Part shown: positions 41,216 through 62,635 of the stretch, piece after piece
Layout: the number at the start of each line of letters is the position of its first letter
Numbering within the stretch: the first letter of the stretch is position 1
NCBI GenBank assembly: GCA_002104895.1
Contig: MCFG01000101.1
Span: 52,501 to 116,500, forward strand
Length of the DNA stretch: 64,000 nucleotides
Direction: 5' to 3'
Source of the DNA: Anaeromyces robustus
Lineage: Eukaryota; Neocallimastigomycota; Neocallimastigomycetes; Neocallimastigales; Neocallimastigaceae
Notes under the pieces: model-generated
Told to the model about the DNA's origin: nothing
Database searches by the model: none
The model's input: only the letters and a program-made list of their open reading frames with translations
Position numbers and translations under genes: made by a program

Positions 41216-41455
41216 TAATAATAATAATAATAATAATAATTTATTCTTTTCTTTTTTTTTTTTTTTTATTGCTGTAAACAATAAAAATATTTTTAAAAAA
41301 TTAAATTTAAAAAAAATAAAAATAATTAAATATCAAAAAATTTATATTTATAATAGAGAAAAAATAACCATAATAAAATAAAAAAAAAAAAACAAATTAT
41401 TAAAAATATATTAATTTTCATTTATTTATTTATTTATTTATTTATTTATTTTTTT

Positions 41456-41526
<71 letters not shown>

Positions 41527-42189
41527 TTAAAAAGATATTTATTAAAGTAAATCATATATATCCATAAAAATTTATTAATATATAATATTTTATATATAAT
41601 AATATATAAAATATAATAATTAACAATTATATGTAAATATTAGTATCAAGTTTCTGCTTTCTGCGTCAAATTTTTAATATTCCAAAAGAGTGATTAGTTT
41701 TTAAAATGATTAATTCTCTTTTACTGTACTGTAGTTAGTTGTTTAAAAATTAAAATTATAGAGAATTACAATTATTAATAATCCTCAAAGTTTTTTTTTT
41801 TTTATTTTATAACTCTAATTTGGAGATATTTTATGTTATTTAATTATACCTTGATGAATTGAAAAATACTTTCTAACTTTATAAAATAATAAATAAAAAA
41901 AATTTGATAATAATAAATCCCCAACTTTATACAATAATAAAAAAAAATTATCTTTAATAAATTACCATATCATTAATAATATAATACCAAAAAAAAATGA
42001 AATAATATATAAATAAATAATAATAAATAAATTAATACTAATTTCTAATGTATATATAATTTTTAAAATAAAAAATAAAAAAAAATAAAAAAATAAAAGA
42101 AAAATATTAAAAAAAAAAATAAAAAAATTATACATATAAATATTTAATTCCAACTTAATTTTAATAAAACCTTTCTTTATTTCTTTCTT
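41216..42189. other. Spacer between the two Cys-rich relics
   Basis: It holds an (ATTT)n array (41419-41528). Around 41640-41870 the DNA is less AT-extreme (TCAAGTTTCTGCTTTCTGCG) and may be another relic, but no protein family is recognisable. Confidence 0.5.
41419..41528. repeat. (ATTT)n microsatellite
   Basis: About 27 ATTT units with one T-rich interruption near 41449-41458. Confidence 0.9.
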
Positions 42190-42800
42190 TATAGTTACAA
42201 TGATAAATATTTACAGTTATTTTATTTATTACAAAATGTGGCCTTAGTTCTACATTTATCCTTTTTACTACAACATTGACCTGAAAGACATTTTACCATA
42301 TTTAGGATTTTCCGTTAGTAGAAATATTATTATCATAAACAAAAATCATATTTTGGATCAACTTCTACATTTAATATAACACTTGTTGTTTTTAACTTTT
42401 TCAAACCGATTATCTAAATGAATAAAATCAGTAGCTAGACCAATTACCATTACTATTAATGATATGTTTTACATTTGTATAATAATTTGAATTTACTTTT
42501 TTAACAATATATTTTACTTTTATTTCAGTTTTTAGTATTAGAAATATTTGTGATTTTATAATTAATTGATAAATCTTTTAAATAGCATTTGATTACCACA
42601 ACCTTCAGTTATAATGTACTTTTTAATAATAAAAAAATTTCAAATATTTATATAAACATTAAAATGGAAGACTCCAAAATCAACTAACTTTTCTTCAAAT
42701 TCTTTCAAAATATTATTTATTTTACTATTATTTTCCCTTATTCTATAAGTTTCGCCTGTAACCACATATATATCAGCTCTTTGTTTTTAAAGTTTTTTTT
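42190..42800 (-). pseudogene. Decayed Cys-rich gene with hevein-like domain, copy 2
   Basis: DNA-level copy of the 40340-41100 relic. Shared stretches include the region coding EGCGNQMIF (around 42590-42610), the region coding the start of copy 1's conserved block (around 42680-42780) and the hevein-like Cys segment (around 42230-42310). It is more broken than copy 1: frames change between every block and most of the middle is missing or scrambled. The order and strand match, so this is an old tandem duplication followed by decay of both copies. Confidence 0.55.
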
Positions 42801-43915
42801 GAATGACGTTCTTAAAAAAAAAAAAAGTATTTAAAAGAAAAAAATAAAAATTAATTATGTAATATATTTATATTGATAATTTATTATAAAATAAAGTTTC
42901 ATTAATTTTTCAATAATTATAAAAACAATAATAATGATTCAATATAAAGGTTAGGAATAATATTAAACACTATTCTATAAAAAATATGAAAAATTATTTT
43001 TTTTTTTTTTTTTTTTTTTTTTTATGGCACACAATTTGTACGTCATTTTTATTGAATTTAAATATTAAAATACATAAATCATAAAAAAAAAAAAACACAT
43101 AATATGAAATATTATAAAAAAAAAAGTAAAGAAAAGAAATTATTTTATTAATGAAATATTATATATAGAATAATATAGTATTATATTAGTTATTACTAGA
43201 TTTTTTTTTTATTAAATGTTTTATTATTATAAATATTTTGAATTATTTAAATTAAAAATTTTTATTTTTCAAAATAAGAAATAAATTCTAACCATTATAA
43301 ATAATAATTATTTATAATTTTTTTGTTTCGACTATAATTTTTTTTTTTATAGTAGATAGTTATAACTTTAATTGAATTTTTATACTTAGAATGATGTTTC
43401 ATAATTTATATATTTATATATTTTTATAGTTTATAATTTTACATTTATGGTTTACACAATAGTTAGGAATAATAAAAGAAATTTTTTTATTAAAATTTTT
43501 TTAATTTTTATTTTTTATATTTAAAATTATTTTATTATTTAAAATAATATATATCATTTAAAAATGTTTCATTACAAAGGCTATAGATATAATCATAAAT
43601 AAATAGAAATGAGTAAAAATAAAAATAAAATCTAAATTAAAATAAATATTAAAATTAAAAAAAAAAAAAATGTTCTATTAAGTACTGAATAAATAAATTA
43701 TTGATTTTTTTTTTTTTTTTTGACTAGTAATTCTAATAAAATTATATAAAATAAAACAAAATAAGAAAAAAAAAACTAAAAAATAAAAAAAATAAAAAAA
43801 TATAAATTAAAATAAAATTAAAAGAAAGAATTATATTAAATTAATTAATAATAATTTTTATATATATTTTAATTTTATTTTTTTTCCTTTTTTCTATTTA
43901 ATTTTATTTTTTTTC

Positions 43916-43954
<39 letters not shown>

Positions 43955-43975
43955 TTTCTATTTTAAAAATAAAAC
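42801..43975. other. Intergenic, downstream of KRR1
   Basis: A/T-rich, with the poly-T-bounded repeat at 42997-43094 (separate entry) and a T run at about 43918-43951 just past the KRR1 stop. Confidence 0.55.
42997..43094 (-). repeat. Retroposon-like 3' end with poly(A), copy 1
   Basis: On the minus strand the sequence ends ...TTCAATAAAAATGACGTACA and then GTGTGCCAT before about 27 A's: an AATAAA signal roughly 20 bases before a poly(A) run. The same roughly 66 bases, about 91% identical, recur at 49671-49739, also followed by a long A run on the minus strand. The family (LINE, SINE or processed transcript) is not identified. Confidence 0.5.
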
Positions 43976-47170
<3,195 letters not shown>

Positions 47171-47217
47171 TAAAAATTATATTTATTAGGTATTATTATA
47201 AATATTATTAAAATGAA

Positions 47218-48450
47218 TTAACATTTTTAGAAAAATACGATATATTTATAATAAATATGGCTTGTTTCATAATAATAAATTATTTGATTAATTAATTACA
47301 TGATATATTATAATTTTAAATAAATAAAGAGAATAATGAAAAGAGAATAATGAAATGATTCATATATTTTACACAAATTAATTTCATTGATTCTCAATAA
47401 AGAAATTTAATATTCTAACATACTTCTTCAGACCAAATATTTAGCATTGTCTAGAGGTTTGTCTCCTTTTTATTGAAGTTCCTTTCTTTATTTTTATTAC
47501 TATTCTTGTTATTCTTTTTGTTTTTCTTATGCCTTTTATTTTAATTGTCTTTTTACTCTTGCAGGCTAAGATCTTATAGTAGCAGTTATCAAGAGTGTGA
47601 CTACCACAATCATTAGTAATAATGTCTCTTTCAAAGTAGTCAATAAAATTAAAGGATTAAAATCCACTCATGCTACTATGAGAAAGTTAATAATTTTATA
47701 TGGAAAAAGGAAGTCTTCTGATGTTCAATACTAGATGAGAAGATCCAATAAAGCAAAAACTTTTTTTGATTGTAAAGGCACAATAACAGAACTCAAATGT
47801 AAAACTCTTTAATTTAGAAATGATAAAAGTCCTTTACCTTTCATTCCTATAAACCTTATAAGACAAATTTTATCCAATTAGTGAAATCAATGGATTTCTG
47901 GACGGTACAATGAAGTAGATTAACTTTCACATATATATTAAAAACTTTTCAGATATCGGCTATAATCAAATTGCAGAAATAAAGAAGATCTTATGAAAAT
48001 CGACAGCTTAAACAATATCAATTTAAAAGGGAAACATATATAAAGAAAAAATTGTTAAATTTGCAAAATAATGACCAAGAAGTTTTTCGTTTTGGTATCG
48101 GTGATTTGGTTGTTGATCACTTTTATATATTATATGTCCGAATCTTCACCCTTTATGGTATCTTCAAGCTTGGTAGAGATTTCATTGACTACATCAGATT
48201 CAATAAAACTTAATACTTTTGGTACTAAGAATATTTTCAATTAAGAATTTCCATAATTTAAAGTTACTGTCATTAAACATTCTCCGGGTAATATCTTAGT
48301 AATACTATTCATTTTTCGAAAAGTTTAATTGTGACTTAATCTTTTAGAAGCTATGTTTTAATAAGTATAAAAATTTTATTTATTATAAATATTAATATTT
48401 AAATAAGTTAACTATCGATTGACATTTTTAGAAAAATATGAGATATTTTA
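47218..48450. other. Relic segment bounded by short direct repeats
   Basis: ACATTTTTAGAAAAATACGA at 47221 and ACATTTTTAGAAAAATATGA at 48422 belong to direct repeats (about 25 of 27 bases equal, more if gaps are allowed to the left). Between them, 47400-48330 is clearly richer in C and G than the rest of the intergenic DNA and has coding texture on both strands; for example 48070-48210 is open on the plus strand, and the opposite strand is also open over much of it. No frame is long and no family is recognisable. It could be the eroded remains of a gene or of a mobile element; the sequence does not decide. Confidence 0.4.
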
Positions 48451-48490
48451 ATGAATAGTAATACAATTTTTTGTATTACTATTCATTAAA
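48447..48490. repeat. Perfect hairpin, 20-base arms, 4-base loop
   Basis: TTTAATGAATAGTAATACAA, four T's, then its exact reverse complement. It overlaps the end of the right-hand direct repeat. Confidence 0.8.
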
Positions 48491-49199
48491 ATTTTGGATT
48501 TATTATATATATTTTCATTAATATTTAGACAAAAAAATTAATGATATTCAGTATAATTAATATAAAAAATTAACCATTTCTATATTATTTTTAATAACTA
48601 GTGAGAGTGAATTATTACAATCATTATGTATTTCGTTATATTCAATGTACTATTAATTAAATACTATCTTTTAACTTATCATTTATAATAATATACTATA
48701 TATATGATATGATAACTGTTAATATCCATTTCGAATATTTTAATCAAATTTATATATATATTATTATGTATATTTATTAATAAACTTAAAAAATTATATA
48801 ACTTATTATAATATTCTTTATTTATCCATTTTAAAAGCAATGAAATATACATAAATAGAAATTTCTATATAAAATACTTTAAGATATTAATAAGAATTTT
48901 ACAAATTTTTATTAATATTTTTTAGTTTATATAAATGTATACGTGTATATAAATATCGTATGATCTTTTTTTTTATGGTTTTACGTTGATATTTGTTGGG
49001 CAAATGGGAAGCTACTTTTTTTTTTTTTTTTTTTTTTTAGACTTGGATTAATTTTTATTTAAAATAATTAAGTTTAACATACATATGAAATATAGATTAC
49101 ATTAAAATAAAGAATATACAACACATGAAATATAAAATTAGTAAAAGTAATAAAAGATATAAAAGAAAATCATAAAATTTATAACAGATATTAATCATT
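48491..49199. other. Intergenic, nothing recognised
   Basis: A/T-rich. A slightly less biased patch at 48960-49020 (TTGATATTTGTTGGGCAAAT) precedes a T run; no feature assigned. Confidence 0.5.
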
Positions 49200-49540
49200 T
49201 TCATTTAACGAATGGAATACCATTCAAATTCGTTTTAGAATAAATTTCATGCCTTATTTTTTTGATGTTGACGACCTTGAAGCTGCTAGGTGTGTTTTTA
49301 TTGTTATTATACCAATTGAAGAGAATTCGAAAAGATATATTTACAATTCAATAGGCATAATAACAGTTAGAAAATGAAACAGATACACAATAACCGGAAC
49401 AGAAGACTCTGAATGAACATTTGATAAGTAGTTCATGTTACAATCTTTGTTCCACATCAATATTCATGAAAAACTACTAAAGGTTTAACTACTTGTTCAA
49501 CAAAGCTAATCTATATTATTCTAATTGTAAGTACTGGTTA
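49200..49540 (+). pseudogene. Decayed coding relic, family unknown
   Basis: Coding texture with C/G content above the surroundings. One plus-strand frame reads IQIRFRINFMPYFFDVDDLE and on through VIIPIEENSKRYIYNSIG before stops appear; a protein-like stretch (NRYTITGTEDSE) continues in the same frame after a TGA. No start, splice pattern or known family is visible. It is placed as an eroded gene fragment. Confidence 0.4.
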
Positions 49541-49633
49541 ACATAATTTGAACAATTTTAATAATTAATATTTATATAAAATAATAATATAATAATATAA
49601 TAATAACAATAGTAAAGCATATATAGAATTTTT

Positions 49634-49665
<32 letters not shown>

Positions 49666-50501
49666 TTTTTTTATAGCACATAATTCGTACTTCATCTTTA
49701 TTGAATTTAAATATTAAAATACATGAATCATAAAAAAACAGATAATAAAAAAAAAAAAGATACTAAAAAAAATAAAAAAAAAAAAACAGTAAAATATTAT
49801 CGATAATAATAAATAATACTGGAGGGAAAAAAAGTAGTATAATAATATGTAAAAACAATAAATCCATACTAGGCCTTAATTCGCAATATATAGAAAAAAA
49901 AAATAACGATTTACAGTTTTACTAGAAATCAATTTTGTATTTACAGTTTATATAACAATATTAATATAACATGAATAAAATATAAATATATACATATATT
50001 GTTTTAATTACTTTTTGGGAAAAAAAAAAAAAAGAAAAAAAAAAAAAAGTAATGATTTTTAACTCTAATTTCAATTTTATTTATACTTTATAACAATATT
50101 GATAAAATGTATAAAATATAAATTCTTTTTTTTTTTTTTTTTTTTTTTCCAAAAAGTAAATATATATATTTATAAGTAATTTTAAACAATTACAATTTCA
50201 ATTTTATATTGTAATAAATTTTATCATTTTTTATTTCCTTTTTTTTTTTTTTTTTTTTTTTTTTTCTCATAAAGTAATTTAAATCAATTTTCATTTATTT
50301 TTATTTAATTTTTTTTTTTTTTTTAAGAAAAAATTATAATATAAAAAACAAATAAAAATAAAAAAATACAAATAAATATTACAATAAAAAGTATACAAAT
50401 ATAAATATATACAGAATTTAATTTCATTCATTTATTTATTATTTTTTTTTTTTAATTTTTTTTAATAAAAAATTAAAATATAAAAAAAATTGTAAAAAAA
50501 A

Positions 50502-50536
<35 letters not shown>

Positions 50537-51083
50537 TATAAATTATACATAAATATTTAAACATTTAAACATTTACCAATAAATTAATTTACAAATAAAT
50601 TATTAAATTTAATAATATTTAAAAAAGTTTACTCATTTAATTCTTCAATTCATAATACGTTTTGTTATTATCATTTTAAAATATAATTTTTAGTTAAATA
50701 AATTGTCACTTTTATTTTTCCATTTTTTTTCAAAAAAATAATCACTCAATTTAAAAAATAATCTTCATTTTCTTATAACCTTTAATTATTAATGAATTCC
50801 CATAATAATAATTTCCTTTTTCCTTATAGATTTTTTAATCATACTATTTTTTTTTAATTTTCACGATATTTTCTCCTTTTTTTTCTCGTAATAAAAAACA
50901 ATACTTCAACATTTTTTTTGTGTCTATGACTGACTAATAATAAATTTTATTATATTTTAATAAATTAAATAATTCCACATTGGAAGTGATAATTATAATA
51001 TATTACTTTTTTTTAAATTTTTATCTTTATTTATGTTGTCAAAAAATTGTATTAAAACATGTAAATTGTCAACAATACACTTT
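49541..51083. other. Intergenic, downstream of RPS8
   Basis: Poly-A/T dominated. It contains the second copy of the retroposon-like end (49630-49739) and long T runs at about 50121-50147 and 50238-50264. No gene is seen. Confidence 0.6.
49630..49739 (-). repeat. Retroposon-like 3' end with poly(A), copy 2
   Basis: On the minus strand it reads ...TTCAATAAAGATGAAGTACG, then AATTATGTGCTAT, then about 40 A's with one G. It matches the unit at 43021-43094 at about 60 of 66 positions. The body upstream of the shared part is not conserved between the two copies. Confidence 0.5.
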
Positions 51084-52303
51084 TTACTTCTTAGACTTGA
51101 TCTTTCTGACGTAGAAGTCAAGTTCCTTTCCTTCTAAGATGTAACCATCGGCACGACCGGATTGACCTGGACGGGAGGAGATACAAGCTATTTTATTATT
51201 TTAGTTTATAATTATATATTTTATTACAAGTTAATTTACCTATTTTTTCTCTCCCAAAAAATATACTTTTTTTCTTTTTTTATTCAAAAAAAAAAAAATA
51301 TTTTAATATATTAATATTTACCGTAGAGACGACCAGCAGCGAATTGATCCTTAACATTAGAATCGATCTTAGATTGGGTCTTACGAGATTCGAGCTTACG
51401 TTGGACGTGGTTGGAGACCTTCTTTTCTTCTTCGTCAGTCTAATTTTTTTTTATATAAAATATTTATTTATTATTTAATTATCCATTGATTACCTATTTT
51501 AACTAAAAAAACTTAATAATTCTATTATTTAATATAGACATATACCTTCTTCTTTCCGAGGACAACACCGTAGTGAGTTTCGAACCATTGTCTGAATGGA
51601 GTGGCATCAATTTGAACAATGGCGTTCTTGACAAGAGTGTTAGTACGGACGAGATCGTTATCAGAGGCATTGTAGACGACAGCAACAATACGGGCCTTAC
51701 GAGTAATAGCTTCAGAACCCCAGGAGAAGTTACCGCTATCTAATCTTAAAGCTCTGTATTTAAGGTTACCACCTCTAACTCTGATAGTGTGGATCTTCTT
51801 AGAACCAAGCTTAGTTAAAGAGTTTTGACGACCCATTTCGAACTTTCTCTTCTTACGGTATTGGGCGCGCTTGGCACCAGTAGCGTTACGCTTGTGACGA
51901 CTGTCTCTGCTAATACCTATTTTTCATAATATTTTTTATATAATATAAATTATATCATATTAATAATTATTCATTTCACAATTATGTATCAACATGTTAA
52001 TGCCTTATGATCTTAGTTTTACATTTTAAATAGTTCCATTATATAAAATAGCATAATATATTAATAATTATATATTCATATTTATTATATATAATTTATT
52101 AATTCATATATGCATTCATCATTCTATCATATACTATATCTTAAACAAGTAATATGATAAAATATAAAATTTTAACACCATATATAAAAAAAACCAAAAA
52201 AAAATAAACACATTCATCATTTAAAATTAATTCATTCATCAATTATTAAACAACATTCACAAGGCATCTTTTTTCATTTCATTAATATTTAATAATTACC
52301 CAT
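51084..52303 (-). CDS. RPS8: 40S ribosomal protein S8 (eS8), 4 exons
   Basis: Structural protein of the small ribosomal subunit. Exons: 52300-52303 (only ATG plus G), 51546-51916, 51322-51439, 51084-51187; phases agree, 198 residues, against 200 in yeast. The sequence starts [20 protein letters not shown], continues [40 protein letters not shown] and [17 protein letters not shown], and ends [20 protein letters not shown] plus [10 protein letters not shown], all classic eS8 blocks. Codon choice is clearly richer in C and G than in neighbouring genes (ACC, GTC, AAG, TCC), as expected for a very highly expressed gene. The 383-base first intron holds a complementary pair near its two ends. Confidence 0.97.
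51917..52299 (-). other. RPS8 intron 1 with complementary ends
   Basis: In the transcript, ATGCCTTGTGA (52257-52267, about 33 bases after the donor) can pair with TCATAAGGCAT (52000-52010, about 84 bases before the acceptor): 11 pairs, one of them G-U. This would bring the splice sites together. Confidence 0.5.
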
Positions 52304-52345
52304 GATTATAAAGAGTGTGGATGAAAAAAGAGAAAGATTAAAAGT
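52304..52345 (-). promoter_or_regulatory. Pyrimidine-rich leader of RPS8
   Basis: Just before the ATG the minus strand reads CTTTCTCTTTTTTCATCCAC followed by ACTCTTTATAATC. Such C/T-rich leaders are frequent at ribosomal-protein transcription starts. The exact start site is not known. Confidence 0.4.
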
Positions 52346-52836
52346 AATGTTAGAAATTTCATTTTTGTTAACTATTTTCATTTCTCATTTTTACCAATCA
52401 TAATTCATAGCCACAAAAATTTATGATGATTGATTGATTAATATAATATTTTCAATATAAATTTAATATATTATCCAATATAATCTAATATATTATCATT
52501 TAATATGTAGTATTATATATTATAGTAATAAAAGTAATTATAACCAAATAATATAAAATTTGAACATCATAAATATTTTACTAATTATTCTTATTACTGT
52601 GGTATTTATTTCATACAATTATATAAATAACTATAAATAATTTATTAAAATTATGATATTGTTAAGAAAAAATTTTTTTATGATAAAAAATAAAAGAAAA
52701 GAAAGAGCAATTATATATCATTATTATTTTATATATGATTTTATTAATTATTAATTATTAATTAGTATTATATTTAAATAAAAAAATTCTACATTATTAT
52801 ATTATTATATATTATTATATATTTAAAAATCTAACT

Positions 52837-52871
<35 letters not shown>

Positions 52872-53092
52872 CATATATATTATAAAAAAAAAATTAAAAA
52901 ATTAAATAGTTTATTTTTTAAAAAAAAAATGAAAATTAATAATAATAAAATAAATAAACTGATAAATTTATGTTATTTATTTTATATATTTTATTAATAA
53001 AAAAATAAAAGATATATAGATATTATTATATATTTTAAAAATCGATAAATATTAAAATATTCATAAAAACTTTTTTTTTTCTTTTATTTAAA
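52346..53092. other. Intergenic, upstream of RPS8
   Basis: Must hold the RPS8 promoter near 52350-52600; short TTGATTGATTGATTAAT-like and TAATATATTA-like repeats are seen near 52427-52510. The rest is A/T low complexity. Confidence 0.55.
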
Positions 53093-58922
<5,830 letters not shown>

Positions 58923-60013
58923 TGTGAATTTTATTTTTAATTTAAATATTATATATATATAAATTTATGTAAAATGTTCAGATAGAATTTTTCTTATTTA
59001 ATAATTTTAATCAATAGATAAAGAAAAAAAATAATAATTAAGATGATATATAAATAAAAATAAATAAATAAATAAATATATTTCTATAATAAATGGTATT
59101 GAAATTTGTTAAGTATAATGTACTATAATTAAAATTTTAATTAAATTTTGCACATTAATACTTGTAAATTGTTTCGTTCTATCCTAATTAATTTATAAAA
59201 TTATAATTTAACATTAATCTATATTTTTTTAAAAAAAAAAAAAAAAAAAATTTAAAAAATATCAAAATATGATTGGATTATATTTTATATATTATGATAT
59301 ATCATATTTTCAAAATTTTAATTATTATTTTAAAACAAAAATGGTTAGGATTTGTTATATTTTATATAAATTATATAAATATATAATTTATTTTACTATT
59401 TAAAACAAATTATTGATATATTTATTTTTTTATAATACAGGTAGATAAACTTACTCTTCCATTGTTCATACAAATAATAGTCTTGTTATATTATTTATAT
59501 TTACATATATACAACTAATTATACTTATAAAGAATATTAACTAATATATATATATGATTCTTATATTTTTTAATTATATTCAATAACATTCTTATCCTTA
59601 ACATATATTGCTTTTTTAAAAAAGAAAAAAAAAAAAAAAAAATTATATAAATATAACAATATATATATAAAATGATATTGAAATAAAAATAATATATATA
59701 TTTATATAAATACATCTCTTTAATATATTAGATAAATCTTAAAATTTTTATATAAACCGGACTTTTTCTATACTTATTTTGTATGAATTTTATATTTATG
59801 TTTTTATTTAAAATATTAAAAATGGTTAGTTGAAATATCATTAATTTTTATTTCTAGTTTATATTATTTTTTTAATTATGTTTTGGTTAATATATTTAAA
59901 TAATCTTTAATCTTTTTAATATGAAAAATGCAAAAATATGAATTGTTTTAAATAAATTATTATGTAAATTGACTTTATTAGTATATTAAAAATAAAAAAA
60001 AAGAACAAATTAA

Positions 60014-60046
<33 letters not shown>

Positions 60047-62464
60047 GTAATAATAGTAATAAAATAGTAATAATAATAATAAAAGAAAGCATTGTCTTGT
60101 TTAGTGTAATAATTTTTTATCATAGTTATTATTTTATTAACATTTATTTTACTTAACTTTATTCTCATCTTAATATTAGTGTAACTTAAAATAATAATAA
60201 AATAAATAACATCTTGTAATAATTATTACATAGTAAAAATTTAAAATTAATATTGTTCAGTCGTTTTTTTTGTTTATTTTTTTGTAATTTCTTTTATCAA
60301 CATATTTTTCATATGATTTCTCTTCACAATAATAATAAATAATTAAAAGAAAAAATAAATTTAATAAATTTTTCCATTAATAATCTAAAACACATCAATA
60401 TTTTTAAAATGATCAAATTTTTTGTCATTATTATTTAATTATTTATATTAATATTTATTATTATTTAATTATTTATATTAATATTTATTTATCTATTTAT
60501 CTTTTTTTTTATTTATTATTAAATGTATAAATATATTATACGGTGATACGGTAACAAAATAATATTAAATCTTTATATTTAAAAAAAATTATTTAATAAT
60601 TACTTATTTTATTTTTTATTATAATTTATAATTAACAAATAGAATTTAATTAAACAAAAAAAATTATATTAATATTAATATTAAAATTCTTCTTTCTTAT
60701 TGGCTCCATTAAATTTTGTATTACAAAAAACGAATATTTGTAAATAATAAATAAATAAATAAATAAACAAACATATATAATTAAATAAACAAACATATAT
60801 AATTAAATAAATAAAAGTATAAATAAATAAACTATAATAAATGAATAAATAATAAATAATAAATAAATAATAAATAAATAAATTACGTAATATACTTAAC
60901 GGTTAATAAAAAAAAATGAGTTAAATATTTTGTGAATAATAAAAATTATTAATATTATATTCCAAAGATCTTCCTACAATATTAAAGATTATAAATTAAA
61001 TATAATAATATATAAAAAGAAATTAAATGTAATTATTATTATAATATTATTATAAAATATTAATACTAATGAAAATAAATGAATAAATTATGTATGAATA
61101 ATAATAATAATAATAATAAATGATAAACATTTTTAAGTAGTATAATGATAGTATAAATATAATATTTGTACTACTTGTATAGAATTATCAAGTTAAAAAA
61201 AAAAACTTTATAGATTCACGTTTTTATATGTTTTATAATATGTATTGTGGCTCACGTTTAAATACATTAATTTATTACATTTGAATCAACCAAAATTTGG
61301 GCGAATGAATATAATTTTAACTTACTGTATACTTTATATATTTATTACTAAATATACTAATTTTTTTTATAGAAGTAAAGAAACATTTATTTTTATGATC
61401 AAAAAGTATAATAGATTTATAAACTTTTATTATTATTTTTACAGATAAATGAAAGTTTCAGTATTTATTTATTTATTATTATGGATTTGTTGATTTTTGT
61501 AGAATATTGTGGTAATTAATGAATATGGGAAATTTTTTTTAATATAATTTTTAATATATACAATATATTATTTAAATTATTTAATAATAATGTTTTGTTT
61601 AATATTTAATATTTATTTTTAATAATTGTTTATTATATTTTAATGTTTATTGTATATATTTAAATAAATAAAATTAAATATATTATTAATATATATTAAT
61701 ATATCATTTATATAATATTTTTTAAGAGATATTTAATTTATTATTTAATAAATATTAAATTATTTGAATATTCAATTTATTTAATAATTATTTTTATAGT
61801 TATATTTAATGTTTATAATATTTTTATTTTTTTTTACTATTAAATTATAATAGAACAAAAATATTGAAATCTTTTTTTTTTATTGTTTTTAGAGGAAGAA
61901 AACAAATAAGAAATAATTAACATTTCTTTACATTAATTATAAATAATTATTAAATTTCTTCTTTTTTAATCATAAAAAAATATAAACATTAAAAGCAAAT
62001 AATAACTAAAAAAAAAAAAAAGACATGAAACATATCAAATGACAATTTGAAATCTGTTTTATTAATTTCTTTATATATATAAATACTTGTATAGTTATAA
62101 ATTATTTGTTTGAGCGTTATAACAAAGCAGTAATATTTTTTTCCTGTTATATTTAGTTATATTTAAAGTTTCAGTACATAGATTTATAATTATTTTTATT
62201 TATAATGAAAAATAGTAAATTTATAAAAGTAATTACAATAATTAAAATATAGTATATAAACGAAATTACATAAAGCAGTAAAAATAAATCAATTATAAAA
62301 ACAAATAAACAAATAAAATAAAGTAAAAATAAAGAAAAAAAAAATTAAAGTAGAAAAATTAAAAACAAAAAACGTAAAAAAAAATAAAAAATAAAAAAGA
62401 ATAGCTAAGAAAAACATAACGAAATAACGTTTAATAAAAGCAAATATAAATAAGAATATCAATA

Positions 62465-62513
<49 letters not shown>

Positions 62514-62635
62514 TTTAAAGCAAATATAAAAAATATTTTATATTATTAATAAATTATTTTATATTTATTTTTAATACGTATTTCATATAGTTTTAATATT
62601 ATTTCAATAAATAATAATAATAAAACATTTCAATT
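58923..62635. other. Long intergenic region, divergent promoters
   Basis: 3.7 kb of A/T-rich DNA between RRP12 (-) and YAK1 (+). It contains AAAT-type arrays (about 60748-60886), (ATA)n runs near 60016-60090 and 62467-62510, and no coding texture. The frame at 61245-61448 is hydrophobic low complexity. No RNA gene was recognised. Confidence 0.65.

Noticed and set aside
51917-52299. snoRNA inside RPS8 intron 1
   Set aside because: TGATGA-like boxes occur, but no properly placed CTGA box or terminal stem was found; the complementary ends fit a splice-zipper stem better.
61245-61448. 67-residue open frame
   Set aside because: Composition is like the surrounding intergenic DNA and shows no recognisable motif.
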